The notes beneath the pieces are model-generated. The model made no database searches, was not told the DNA's origin, and saw only the letters and a program-made list of their open reading frames with translations. Position numbers and translations under genes: made by a program. Below are positions 35,410-44,501 of a stretch of DNA of 64,000 nucleotides, one piece after another (positions within the stretch are counted from its first letter, which is position 1; each line of letters opens with the position of its first letter). Source of the stretch: Nostoc edaphicum CCNP1411 (lineage in GTDB: Bacteria; Cyanobacteriota; Cyanobacteriia; Cyanobacteriales; Nostocaceae); assembly GCF_014023275.1 (NCBI RefSeq), contig NZ_CP054698.1, positions 1,364,001 to 1,428,000 of the forward strand, given 5' to 3'.

Positions 35410-36069
35410 ATGAACTTCAAAAAAATTCTGTTTTTACTGGCTACAGGTGTTAGTGTTACCAGCTTGGGAATTGCTGGGTGTACACCGCAACAGCAAGATT
35501 TGGAAGCCGGGACGCAACCTTCTACTTTAACCGGTCAGACCGAAACCGAAACACCATCTGCAACAACTCCCACAACTCAACCACAAGAACGCCCCGGTGA
35601 TGTTCCCTATGTACCTACACCACAGCCAGTTGTAGATGCAATGTTGAAAGTGGCAAAAGTGGGTAAGAATGATGTGCTTTACGACCTTGGTAGCGGTGAT
35701 GGGAGAATTGTCAATACTGCGGCACAAAAGTTTGGTACGCGCGGTGTCGGCATAGATATTAACCCCGAACGCATCCAAGAAGCTAATGATAATGCCCAGA
35801 AAGCAGGAGTCACCGATCGCGTCAAGTTTGTCCAACAAGACTTGTTCACCACTGACTTTAGTGAAGCAACAGTAGTTACACTTTACTTACTGCCAGAGGT
35901 AAACGTCAAACTCCGTCCCAAGCTATTGAGTGACCTCAAACCTGGGACTCGCATTGTCTCCCACGCTTTTGATATGGGTGATTGGAAACCAGAGCAGACT
36001 CTAAATGTAGATGGAAAAACTATTTACTATTGGGTAGTTCCTGAACAAGTACCAGCGAATTTACGCTAG
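35410..36069 (+). CDS. Class I methyltransferase with lipoprotein signal
   Basis: A 219-residue protein with two parts. Residues 1-24 look like a lipoprotein signal with lipobox GIAGC (Cys24). A Thr/Pro-rich linker follows. Residues 70-205 form a SAM-binding methyltransferase fold: motif I VLYDLGSGDGRIV, GVGIDINPERI with the acidic residue of strand 2, then FVQQDLFTTDF and LYLLPEVNVKLRPKL. The core resembles the FAM173/ATPSC-lysine methyltransferase group. A SAM-dependent enzyme outside the cytoplasm would lack cofactor, so either the signal is a membrane anchor with inward orientation or the fold has another use. Strong ribosome site AAGGAG. Confidence 0.83.
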   Translation: MNFKKILFLLATGVSVTSLGIAGCTPQQQDLEAGTQPSTLTGQTETETPSATTPTTQPQERPGDVPYVPTPQPVVDAMLKVAKVGKNDVLYDLGSGDGRIVNTAAQKFGTRGVGIDINPERIQEANDNAQKAGVTDRVKFVQQDLFTTDFSEATVVTLYLLPEVNVKLRPKLLSDLKPGTRIVSHAFDMGDWKPEQTLNVDGKTIYYWVVPEQVPANLR

Positions 36070-36340
36070 AGACTAATAGCATTTTCAACAATTCTTGTAA
36101 CAAGTAAATCGGCTGTAGGGGTGTACAACTGTATGCCCTTACACATTTATTTTTAACAGGGATTTCGCCAAAAAATATCAGAAATTCAAAATAATCAAAG
36201 ACCTATTTTTGAATTTTCAATTACCTCCAATGGGGGTTGACAGTAACAACTTTAGATATGAGAAAGATTAATCTAAAATCTAACATCCAAAATTCTTTGA
36301 CTGAGCGCAAATTCAAGCAAAGGCAGCTTAGGGAGGAAAT
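36070..36340. other. Gap with dispersed hairpin
   Basis: A hairpin-forming repeat (TGTAGGGGTGTAC...TGCCCTTACA, 36114-36142) lies 45 bp after the methyltransferase stop. A strong ribosome site (GGGAGGAAAT) precedes the dehydrogenase ATG. No gene is seen. Confidence 0.5.
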
Positions 36341-37150
36341 ATGATAGGGTTAAAAGGGAAGAATGCTTTAATTACAGGTGCAACTTCAGGAATCGGTCAG
36401 GCGATCGCTATCAAACTCGCTCAAGAAGGGTGCAACATCGCTATCAATTACCGCAAAAGCCCTGAAGCTGCGGTAGACACAGAAGAGATGGCATTGCAAA
36501 AAGCCTGCGGAAATATCGAAAATTGTGGTGTTAAATCACTGCTGGTTCAAGGAGATGTCTCCCAAGAATCAGACATTGTTGAGATGGTCAACACCGTAGT
36601 AAAGGAATTTGGCAGTCTAGATATTCTAGTTAACAATGCTGGCATTCAAACAGAAAGTCCATCCCACGAAGTTACCACAGCAGACTTTGACCGGGTAATT
36701 GCAGTTAATCTCCGGGGTGCTTATCTCTGCGCCCGTGAAACTATTAAACACCTCCTGTCTCTGAATCGTTCGGGAGTGATTATTAATATTTCCAGCGTTC
36801 ATGAAATTATTCCGCGACCGATGTACATTAGCTATTCCATTAGCAAAGGCGGGATGGAAAACCTGACCAAAACCTTAGCATTGGAATATGCTAACCGAGG
36901 TATTCGTGTCAACTCCATTGCCCCCGGAGCAACAATCACTCCAATAAATCAAGACTGGATAGATGACCTCGAAAAAAAGGCGATCGTGGAAAGTCACATT
37001 CCAATGGGGCGTGCTGGCACCTCAGAGGAGATGGCAGCCGCAGTAGCTTTTTTAGCTTCGGATGAAGCCGCCTACATCACCGGACAAACGCTATTTGTAG
37101 ATGGTGGATTGACTCTGTACGCCGACTTCCGGGAAACCTGGTCAGCTTGA
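36341..37150 (+). CDS. Short-chain dehydrogenase (glucose 1-dehydrogenase type)
   Basis: A 269-residue NAD(P)-dependent SDR. Cofactor motif TGATSGIG is near residue 11, NNAG is in LDILVNNAGIQ, catalytic Ser is in INISSVHE, and the catalytic YxxxK is YSISKGG. The C-terminal FVDGGLTLYADF matches classical enzymes annotated as glucose 1-dehydrogenase or 3-oxoacyl reductase-like; NYRKS after strand 2 suggests preference for NADP. It starts 64 bp before the invertase gene on the same strand, so it may oxidise the glucose that invertase releases; this pairing is inference. Confidence 0.92.
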   Translation: MIGLKGKNALITGATSGIGQAIAIKLAQEGCNIAINYRKSPEAAVDTEEMALQKACGNIENCGVKSLLVQGDVSQESDIVEMVNTVVKEFGSLDILVNNAGIQTESPSHEVTTADFDRVIAVNLRGAYLCARETIKHLLSLNRSGVIINISSVHEIIPRPMYISYSISKGGMENLTKTLALEYANRGIRVNSIAPGATITPINQDWIDDLEKKAIVESHIPMGRAGTSEEMAAAVAFLASDEAAYITGQTLFVDGGLTLYADFRETWSA

Positions 37151-37213
37151 GGTAAGGCTGGCGTACTTTCCACAATTGAGCCGATACATAATTATTAGTG
37201 GAATTAAACGCCC

Positions 37214-38617
37214 ATGACTAGCGCGATCGAAAAGAACAGTCAACTGGAAGCAGAAGCCTGGGAATTGTTGGAAGAGTCGATAATTTATTACCAGGGAAAA
37301 CCCATTGGGACTGTAGCCGCCCACGATCCGGAGTCAGATGCACTCAATTATGACCAGTGCTTCCTCCGCGATTTTGTCCCTTCTGCCTTAGTGTTTCTGA
37401 TGTACGGCAAAGCAGAAATTGTGCGTAACTTCTTAGTAGAAACACTGAAATTACAAAGTCATGAAAAGCAGATAGACTGCTTTGAACCAGGAGCGGGATT
37501 AATGCCTGCAAGTTTCAAAGTACATTCCAAGGGGAATGAGGAATTTTTGGTCGCTGATTTTGGTGAACTGGCGATCGCTCGTGTTTCCCCAATTGATTCT
37601 TGTATGTGGTGGGTTCTCCTGCTACGGGCTTATGAAAAAGCTACAGGCGATTTAACCCTAGCGCGTCAGCCAGATTTTCAAGCAGGAATCAAGTTAATTT
37701 TGGATCTTTGCCTGGTACATCGCTTTTCCATGTTCCCAACAATGTTAGTTCCCGATGGCGCGTTTATGATTGACCGTCGCATGGGAGTCTACGAACATCC
37801 TCTAGAAATTCAGGTGTTATTCTATGCGTCTCTCAGGGCTGCTACTGAATTGCTTTTACCAGATGGGGATGGCGATAGCTACCTCGGCAAAGTCAATAGG
37901 CGATTGGGATCTTTGAAATATCATATCCGCAACTATTACTGGCTAGACCTGAAGCGATTGGGTGAAATTTATCGTTACAAAGATAACGAATTTGGTAAAG
38001 AAATTGTTAATAAATTCAACATCAACTCAGAATCAATTCCTAGTTGGTTGACCGAGTGGTTGCCCGAAACTGGAGGATATTTAGCGGGAAATCTGGGGCC
38101 GGGACGGATAGATTTTCGCTTTTTTGCTCTGGGAAATCTGATGGCAATCTTAGCTTCCTTAGCAAGCGAAAAAGAATCTCAAAGCATTATGAACTTATTT
38201 GCCCAACGTTGGCAAGACTTGATCGGCTATATGCCTGTTAAAATCTGCTTTCCAGCTTTAGAAGGTTTAGAGTGGAGAATTGTGACAGGATGTGATTCTA
38301 AGAACAGGGCTTGGTCTTATCACAATGGCGGTAACTGGCCCGTTTTGCTGTGGTTATTTACGGCTGCGGCACTGAAAGCAGATCGAACAGAACTTGCCCA
38401 AGCAGCGATCGCCATTGCCGAAAAACGTTTATTTAAGGATAAATTCCCGGAATACTACGATGGACACAATGCTCGTTTGATTGGCAAAGAAGCCAGAATT
38501 TATCAAACTTGGAGCATTGCTGGATTGTTAGCAGCCAAAAAGTTGCTGGAAAATCCAGATCACTTGGAATTAATCAGCTTTGCAGAGGGTCTTGAAGTCC
38601 CAGGCTGTAGTGTGTAG
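37214..38617 (+). CDS. Alkaline/neutral invertase (GH100)
   Basis: A 467-residue cytosolic glycoside hydrolase that splits sucrose into glucose and fructose. Family features are visible: [19 protein letters not shown] with the catalytic Asp region near residue 41, [19 protein letters not shown] (short: [13 protein letters not shown]) and the C-terminal [12 protein letters not shown]. Length is normal for GH100. Sucrose breakdown by such invertases supports nitrogen fixation and osmotic balance in Nostoc-type cyanobacteria. No signal peptide. It has no clear ribosome site and probably shares its transcript with the SDR gene upstream. Confidence 0.94.
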   Translation: MTSAIEKNSQLEAEAWELLEESIIYYQGKPIGTVAAHDPESDALNYDQCFLRDFVPSALVFLMYGKAEIVRNFLVETLKLQSHEKQIDCFEPGAGLMPASFKVHSKGNEEFLVADFGELAIARVSPIDSCMWWVLLLRAYEKATGDLTLARQPDFQAGIKLILDLCLVHRFSMFPTMLVPDGAFMIDRRMGVYEHPLEIQVLFYASLRAATELLLPDGDGDSYLGKVNRRLGSLKYHIRNYYWLDLKRLGEIYRYKDNEFGKEIVNKFNINSESIPSWLTEWLPETGGYLAGNLGPGRIDFRFFALGNLMAILASLASEKESQSIMNLFAQRWQDLIGYMPVKICFPALEGLEWRIVTGCDSKNRAWSYHNGGNWPVLLWLFTAAALKADRTELAQAAIAIAEKRLFKDKFPEYYDGHNARLIGKEARIYQTWSIAGLLAAKKLLENPDHLELISFAEGLEVPGCSV

Positions 38618-38877
38618 GTATTCAATGCCCTCCAGGGCTGCGACCCGGAAGATTATTTATATTTAGCAGTGTAATTATCAGGGTGTCTCTGCTAACTATT
38701 TTCCCAATCCCTAGTCCCCAGTCCCCAGTCCTCGCTCCTCAGAACGGACAAGTAACCTCAAATTCTCAAAGACTCGATAACTGATACACTATATTGTAAG
38801 AGGTATCTGAAGTGTCATACTTAGTAATATCACCAGATAGTCTTTGCATAATTAGCACGTTTTAACGTGGATAACAC
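38618..38877. repeat. Gap with STRR-type repeat
   Basis: CCCAGTC-like heptamers at about 38701-38735 (CCCTAGTCCCCAGTCCCCAG) lie between the invertase and a small unknown gene. Nothing else was seen. Confidence 0.7.
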
Positions 38878-39180
38878 ATGAAAACTACTTCAGATTTAAT
38901 TCCAGAATTTGAAAAACTATTCAGACAAAAATTACAACTAAATAATTGTAAACTCAGAAAGAAAAGACAAGAGAATAATTATGAAATTATTACTCCAGCT
39001 AAAGACATTTTTTTGATGTATTGGTCTGAATTTCCAGAAGTGAACTTAATATATCAGGCTGTAGGGGTACGCACTCAGCAGACTAGTGTTTATGAGCGAG
39101 CTATTCGTTTGCATATTAGTTCTTGTTTAAGTAGTATCCAGGAAAATCCTACCTCTGAAACACCATTATTGGTGAAATAA
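38878..39180 (+). CDS. Small protein of unknown function
   Basis: A 100-residue soluble protein. It begins with a charged helix (LIPEFEKLFRQKLQLNNCKLRKKRQ) that I cite in part as EFEKLFRQKLQ, followed by a mixed segment IITPAKDIFLMYWSEFPEV. No family is recognised and no ribosome site is clear. It is called on length, clean codon use and position. Confidence 0.5.
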   Translation: MKTTSDLIPEFEKLFRQKLQLNNCKLRKKRQENNYEIITPAKDIFLMYWSEFPEVNLIYQAVGVRTQQTSVYERAIRLHISSCLSSIQENPTSETPLLVK

Positions 39181-39284
39181 CTAATACTTAGATAACCCAC
39201 ATAATATTTACTAAACTCTCGCCAGTTCTTGTCAGATAACTGACGAGAGTTTATCGCCTTAAATCTGTTGATCAAGAGATAAAA

Positions 39285-39752
39285 ATGCAATCCGAAAAAA
39301 ATCAAGATCAGCTAGATTATAAAGTTTTGTTAGCCAATGCAAAGCAAGCCTTAAAACTTGAATACCAGAAATCAACCGCTTTAGCATCCCAACTGCAAGC
39401 TATAAAAACTCAGTTAGAGCAAGTTCAGGTTGAAAACAAAACTCTGAGGGAGAGTGCTTACGAAGATGTAATTAAACACTTTGAGGCGCGAACTCAAGCA
39501 GCAGAAGCACTAGCACTAAAAACAGAAGTACGTCAAAGATTCCTTGAAGCGAATGGTTGCAAGGATGATGAAAGCTTCGATACTCTATGGGATAGTATTA
39601 AGAATAAGATTCAGATCCAAGATGGTGAAGTGAGAATCGTTGCCCAAAATGGTACTCCTAAATTCACCTTAACGGGCAGTATGATGACTTTAAGGGATTT
39701 TATTCAATCCCTCAAACAAGACCCAATGTCTGGAAAATTTTTCTTGAGCTAG
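39285..39752 (+). CDS. Coiled-coil protein of unknown function
   Basis: A 155-residue soluble protein. Residues 10-85 are a heptad-rich coiled coil (LASQLQAIKTQLEQVQVENK). Residues 90-155 form a globular end with KDDESFDTLWDSIKNKIQ and MMTLRDFIQSLKQDP. The layout is reminiscent of small phage or scaffold-like proteins, but nothing else nearby supports a prophage. Function unknown. Confidence 0.6.
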   Translation: MQSEKNQDQLDYKVLLANAKQALKLEYQKSTALASQLQAIKTQLEQVQVENKTLRESAYEDVIKHFEARTQAAEALALKTEVRQRFLEANGCKDDESFDTLWDSIKNKIQIQDGEVRIVAQNGTPKFTLTGSMMTLRDFIQSLKQDPMSGKFFLS

Positions 39753-39922
39753 AGAGCCAGGTTAGAATAATTCGTAATTTGTAATTCGTAATTAAGTTTT
39801 GTAACTGGTATCTAAACCCAGTCACAAAACTGTCCGTTTGTTAGTTGCTATGCAAGTTAAACTGTCAGAATTAGTTAATGAAAACCTTTCGCTCGAAGCG
39901 AATTAGAGGTTGTAGCAAAAAG

Positions 39923-40099
39923 CTATTCATCTTCGTCTCCTGGCGGTCTTTCGCTTTCGCTTTGTTGGGCGTTCCACTCCAAAACAATGCGCTCCAGCAT
40001 CTCAGATTGCGTACAGTTATTAACATCGGCGTACATTTTAATCAACTGCCTCACTTTCGGACTAATGTGGCGAATCTCTAGTTGGTTACTTTGTACCAT
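39923..40099 (-). CDS. Small ribbon-helix-helix-like protein
   Basis: A 58-residue protein (ATG 40099; ATG 40105 would add two residues). The sequence LEIRHISPKVRQLIKMYAD...SEMLERIVLEW has the strand-helix-helix rhythm of small RHH DNA-binding proteins such as antitoxins or copy-number regulators. The tail is acidic. No partner gene is adjacent. It is a weak call based on pattern. Confidence 0.45.
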   Translation of the reverse strand: MVQSNQLEIRHISPKVRQLIKMYADVNNCTQSEMLERIVLEWNAQQSESERPPGDEDE

Positions 40100-40223
40100 G
40101 TTCATTAACTTTTAGTGTCTATGACATTATGTTGAACTATTAAACTATGGCTGTTGCAATAAATTTTGTTAATAGCGATCGCTCACTGTCACCTATTATG
40201 TAACTATTTAGTCTTAAAATCGC

Positions 40224-43200
40224 TTAACCAGGCGGGGCTGCTTCTTCAAAGGGACGGATAATCGCCGGGGCTGGTGTCACTTCTGGTTGAAAAATTCCCT
40301 GCAATGCTTGTTCCAAGGTTTGGGCCATGACAATCCGGTTTTCGTAAGCCACCACTACCCGCACTAAGGTTGGCAGACTATTCTGTGTGGCTTCTAGATA
40401 GATTGGCTCGACATACAGCAGCGATTCTTCAATGGGAATTACTAGTAGATTGCCTTGAATGGCTTTCGACCCTTGGCGATTCCACAGGGAAATTTGCTGA
40501 GAAATTACTGGGTCTTGATTGATCCGCGCCTCGATTTGCTCTGTCCCGTAAACTAGTCTTTCTTTGGGAAAAGTATATAAAAATAATTTACCGTAGTTTT
40601 CACCATCCGATCGCGCCGCTAACCAAGCGATTAAATTAGTTCGCTGTCTGGGAGTGTAGGGTAGAAGCAGAATAAATTCCTCAAAAGGTACGGTGGGTAG
40701 ACTAGTAATCAAATAATACGGCTCTACCGGACGAGTTTCACTGCCATAGATTTCGTTAGGAATCTGCCACTGGTCTTCCCGGTTGTAAAATACCTGGGGA
40801 TCGGTCATGTGGTAAGTCATCAACCGCTCAGATTGAATTTTAAAGAAGTCCACAGGATACCGGATATGACTGTGGAGACTAACTGGCATAGCGTTGAGCG
40901 GTTTGAAGGTGTTGGGAAATATTTTTGACCAAGTAACAATGATTGGATCGCTGGGATCGGCAATATAAAAATTCACGCTGCCGTTATAAGCATCAATCAC
41001 TACCTTGATCGAGTTACGAATGTAGTTGATATTATCGCTACCAGCATCTGAGTAAGGATAGCGATCGCTTGTTGTGTAGGCATCAACAATCCAGTAAAGA
41101 TAACTAGGATTTTTGGGGAAATCTTCATTAGCCGCAGCAGCTACTAAATAAGGGTCACTGTCAAATTTGAGAAAAGGTGCGATCGCTCGAATTCTTTGCT
41201 TGACATTTCGCCGCAATAGTACCCTTGTATCTGGCAAAAAGTTCCGCGTCAGCACCATCTGCCAATCTTTCAAATACATGGCAAATAACCACCGTCGCCA
41301 TGCTGAACCGATTTCAACACCACCCAGACCATTGTAAGAGTTATAAACGTTGTCACTACCACTGGGGTAATCTAATTCTCGAACTCTTGTGCCAGTCATT
41401 ACATAGGTATTAGCGATTTCACCGTAATAAATTCGGGGTTGCCCAATGGGAATACTGTCACGAATGGCTTCACTGGAAGTTGTCAAAGCGCTACTATCAC
41501 CGCTAATATCTTTGACAAAATATTCTGGTAGCCCACCCGGCCCAACTGTATTAACTGGGCTAACAGTAAACCCAAAACCGTGGGTATAAATTAAATGGCG
41601 GTTAACCCATGTTTGAGCTTCCTGTGGTACGCCAGTGTAGTCTAACTCTCGTGCAGCAATCAGTACCTGCCGCCGTTCTGTTGACTCACTTGGTTCCTGC
41701 TGAGGTTCTGGTGGTTTTCGAGGGGCAGATGGTCGGCGGGAAGTTACATCTGTTTTCAAAGTATACCGATCAATATCGGCATCGGGGAACCGATAATATG
41801 GCCGAATTTGTTGCAGCTGACGGTTAGTTTCTAACAGTGGTCGCTGATCCCAAAGGCGAATATTCCGAATTGTCAAGTCATTCTTTTGAATATCAGCTTC
41901 AGTCAGTGTTCCTTGAGGGTTAAAGCCTCTGGAATCGATCGCCTCTAAATCAAATGCTTGGCGAGTCAAGGCGATAGTCCGCTGAATGTAGGGTTGCTCT
42001 CGTTGCAACTCATTAGGTAGGACAATTAAATATTGCACCACAGCAGGTAAAACAACATCAGCTGCTACAACTAGTACTAGATAAACCCCTAATCCGTAAA
42101 ATACTAAGCGACGATACTGGGATTTGGGTTTCCAGAAAAACGTTCGCCAAAGTAGGTAAGTTGCGATCGCTACTGCCACAATGCACAAAACGGTATAAGC
42201 TGGCAACTGGGCTATCACATCCGTGTAGCTGGCACCATAACTAACACCACGGTTAGAATACACGAGTTCATAACGACTCAGCCAGTAACTTAGAGCCACT
42301 ACTAGCATCAACAAGCCACCCATACCGTATAAATGACGCTGCTGCCGGGGAGAAAAACCAGGGAAAATGCCCTGACTCAAACTATCCCCTGACAGGAGAT
42401 AAGTGAGAGTAACGGCGACGAAGCCATACAAACATAATCCCATCAGCCAGAGTTCTAGGAGTTCCCAAACAGGTAAAGAAAAGACGTAGAAGCTGATATC
42501 TTTACCAAATAAAGGCTCAGTGCTGTTGAAAAGAGTGGGCTGGAAATATTGCAGCACCTTTGGCCAGTGTTGGAATAAGATGAACCCAAATATGGGACTG
42601 AATACAATTGCGATCGCAGTTAATAAAAATTGGGGATAAATTAAGATTGCGATCGCTACTCCCCCAATTAAACCGAGATACCAGACATGAGAGACAATCT
42701 GCCTCAAGAGTTGCCAGATTGTCTCTGGTCGGAATAGGGTGGGAATAGGTAGACTAGCCTGATTAACTGGATAATTCCAGTAGGAAAGAGCAATTTGACC
42801 ATAATGAGCCAGTATCAAACCAATTAACAAACTCAGTACAAGACTTAGGGGTAATAACCCGCGCAATCTCAATTTTTTAAAGCGTTGCGGCGAAAGTATC
42901 CGAGTTTCGTTGTGTCTTGGATTATGAGGGCTGAGAAAATTTGTTAATTCACTGGTGAGTTTTGCTTCCTCACGCCTGAATTCCTCAATCTTCAGAGACT
43001 GGGAATATTTTAGCCGTTGTGCTAGAGACAGATTTAGTAGTAGATAGGCAGCAGTTATTCCAGCCACCACTATCCACAAAACACCACGAGTCACCACCCT
43101 CAACAGAAATATTTGGAGGTAGCCAACTTCCTGAAACCACAAAATCTCTGCTCCCACGCGAGAACCCAGATCCAATAGTAGCCACAGCCCCAAGAATCCG

Positions 43201-43232
43201 ATTAATAGTCTAAAGCCCCATTTCCAATACAT
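40224..43232 (-). CDS. UPF0182 family membrane protein
   Basis: A 1002-residue protein with about seven transmembrane helices in the first 410 residues, then a large extracytoplasmic domain. Family hallmarks include [16 protein letters not shown] near the N terminus, DIVTSRR-like [14 protein letters not shown], and [14 protein letters not shown] near the middle, where the family has NRHLVYTHG. Bacterial UPF0182 proteins are widespread in actinobacteria and cyanobacteria with no established function. I chose ATG 43232 over the TTG at 43247. A Pro-rich insert follows residue 500. Monocistronic. Confidence 0.92.
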   Translation of the reverse strand: MYWKWGFRLLIGFLGLWLLLDLGSRVGAEILWFQEVGYLQIFLLRVVTRGVLWIVVAGITAAYLLLNLSLAQRLKYSQSLKIEEFRREEAKLTSELTNFLSPHNPRHNETRILSPQRFKKLRLRGLLPLSLVLSLLIGLILAHYGQIALSYWNYPVNQASLPIPTLFRPETIWQLLRQIVSHVWYLGLIGGVAIAILIYPQFLLTAIAIVFSPIFGFILFQHWPKVLQYFQPTLFNSTEPLFGKDISFYVFSLPVWELLELWLMGLCLYGFVAVTLTYLLSGDSLSQGIFPGFSPRQQRHLYGMGGLLMLVVALSYWLSRYELVYSNRGVSYGASYTDVIAQLPAYTVLCIVAVAIATYLLWRTFFWKPKSQYRRLVFYGLGVYLVLVVAADVVLPAVVQYLIVLPNELQREQPYIQRTIALTRQAFDLEAIDSRGFNPQGTLTEADIQKNDLTIRNIRLWDQRPLLETNRQLQQIRPYYRFPDADIDRYTLKTDVTSRRPSAPRKPPEPQQEPSESTERRQVLIAARELDYTGVPQEAQTWVNRHLIYTHGFGFTVSPVNTVGPGGLPEYFVKDISGDSSALTTSSEAIRDSIPIGQPRIYYGEIANTYVMTGTRVRELDYPSGSDNVYNSYNGLGGVEIGSAWRRWLFAMYLKDWQMVLTRNFLPDTRVLLRRNVKQRIRAIAPFLKFDSDPYLVAAAANEDFPKNPSYLYWIVDAYTTSDRYPYSDAGSDNINYIRNSIKVVIDAYNGSVNFYIADPSDPIIVTWSKIFPNTFKPLNAMPVSLHSHIRYPVDFFKIQSERLMTYHMTDPQVFYNREDQWQIPNEIYGSETRPVEPYYLITSLPTVPFEEFILLLPYTPRQRTNLIAWLAARSDGENYGKLFLYTFPKERLVYGTEQIEARINQDPVISQQISLWNRQGSKAIQGNLLVIPIEESLLYVEPIYLEATQNSLPTLVRVVVAYENRIVMAQTLEQALQGIFQPEVTPAPAIIRPFEEAAPPG

Positions 43233-43570
43233 TCTAGTGGCAGCCAAACTATCTGCAAAGTCAACCTTACCGCATTAAGGAAAGTAGTAAAAGGGATTGG
43301 GGACTAGGGATTGGGTTTTCAAACGAAAAATTATGAAATTGGCTCTAATCCCGAACATATTTTGGAATGTTTTCCCAGTCCTCAATACCCAGTCCCAGAG
43401 CGGTCTTTCTCCCTCACCATACTTACTCGTTGGTGGGAGACTCTTCGATGTGACTCGTTAATACTTTTCCAAAAATTATCACTACTTTCTACAATAGCTG
43501 AATTTCGCAAAGCCGATGCACCTTTTATATCCCGTCGGACATAATCTTGACCAAACTTAATTAGACGGCT
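43233..43570. other. Gap with STRR-type repeat upstream of the UPF0182 gene
   Basis: Contains heptamer-like GGGATTGGGGACTAGGGATT at about 43284-43314, and no convincing gene. Confidence 0.5.
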
Positions 43571-43957
43571 TTGTATGAATCTAAAGGTCGGACTTGTAAA
43601 TCAGCTTTTGGGGATGAACAAGCAAAGTTGGGTTTTGCGGGGTTAGCAATACAGACGGGTTTGAAGTCGGCTATTGCCAGTTTGTGGTATGTCTCGGATG
43701 CCGGAACTCTAGGGCTAATGACGGGAGTTTTACAGCCAATTAAAGACTGCAACGATTAAAGCAGAAGCACTGCAACAAGCACAGTTAGTAATGATTCAGG
43801 GGAAGGTGCGAATTGAAGGCAATCAATTAACTGGCACAAATCAAGGCGTATCTTTGCCAGCACAAATGGTAACCTACTTACAACAAAATATCGTTGGTAA
43901 TCCCTCCCATCCGTTTTATTGGGCACCATTCACATGATTGCTAGTCCGTGGTAAGAG
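43571..43957 (+). pseudogene. CHAT-domain protein remnant with two frameshifts
   Basis: This is the C-terminal part of a caspase-like CHAT protease domain. It reads GDEQAKLGFAGLAIQTGLKSA, then SLWYVSDAGTLGLMT, and then shifts frame at a GGG run near 43724: removing one G gives EFYSQLKTATIKAEALQQAQ. The sequence then continues to SLPAQMV and NPSHPFYWAPFT. A second shift near 43937 would restore MIASPW, the normal end of cyanobacterial TPR-CHAT proteins. No upstream remainder of the gene is found. It lies 550 bp before the NRPS/PKS cluster and seems to be debris. Confidence 0.85.
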
Positions 43958-44501
43958 AAGTTCCTCAAGTATTTATTCTTCTTGTCCTCTCAAAATGAGC
44001 GAACGTACAGTTAATAATCCCATTGCAAACCATCTCTCAAGTTTTAATTTTCAATGAAGATGTATTGAAAATAACTACGATTTTTAGGAAATAGGTCAGA
44101 ATAAGAGAACTAAATCTTAGAGTCAGTGCCCTTTCCCACAAATATTGTTGGATTGCGGCAAGATTTGTTGTGAAATTAGTCTTTTAATATAGGACTCCTA
44201 TTTGATTTTTAAACAAAAGTCAGTACACTTTGTTACTCATTTATCTCAAAACCATATCGTACTCGATTTATATAGCTCACTGGTTTATCCAGAAATCTAT
44301 ATCATTAATATACAAAAGTATCTTTAATGTAAATTTTAGAACAAATTTTAATATTTTACTCAGTAATCATTCTGAATTTTGTATATTTTAGTAGTTACAT
44401 TAACTGCATCGCTAACACATAAATTTGCTAAGTTAAAAATGCAGCACTAATTAAAAATCACATGGATTGCAAAAAAAATATATTTTTTGTGGAAATTAAA
44501 T
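43958..44501. promoter_or_regulatory. Region upstream of the NRPS/PKS cluster
   Basis: AT-rich 540 bp with no gene, no regulator and no clear operator palindrome. The promoter of the five-gene cluster must lie here. GGAAATTAAAT precedes ATG 44502. Confidence 0.5.
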
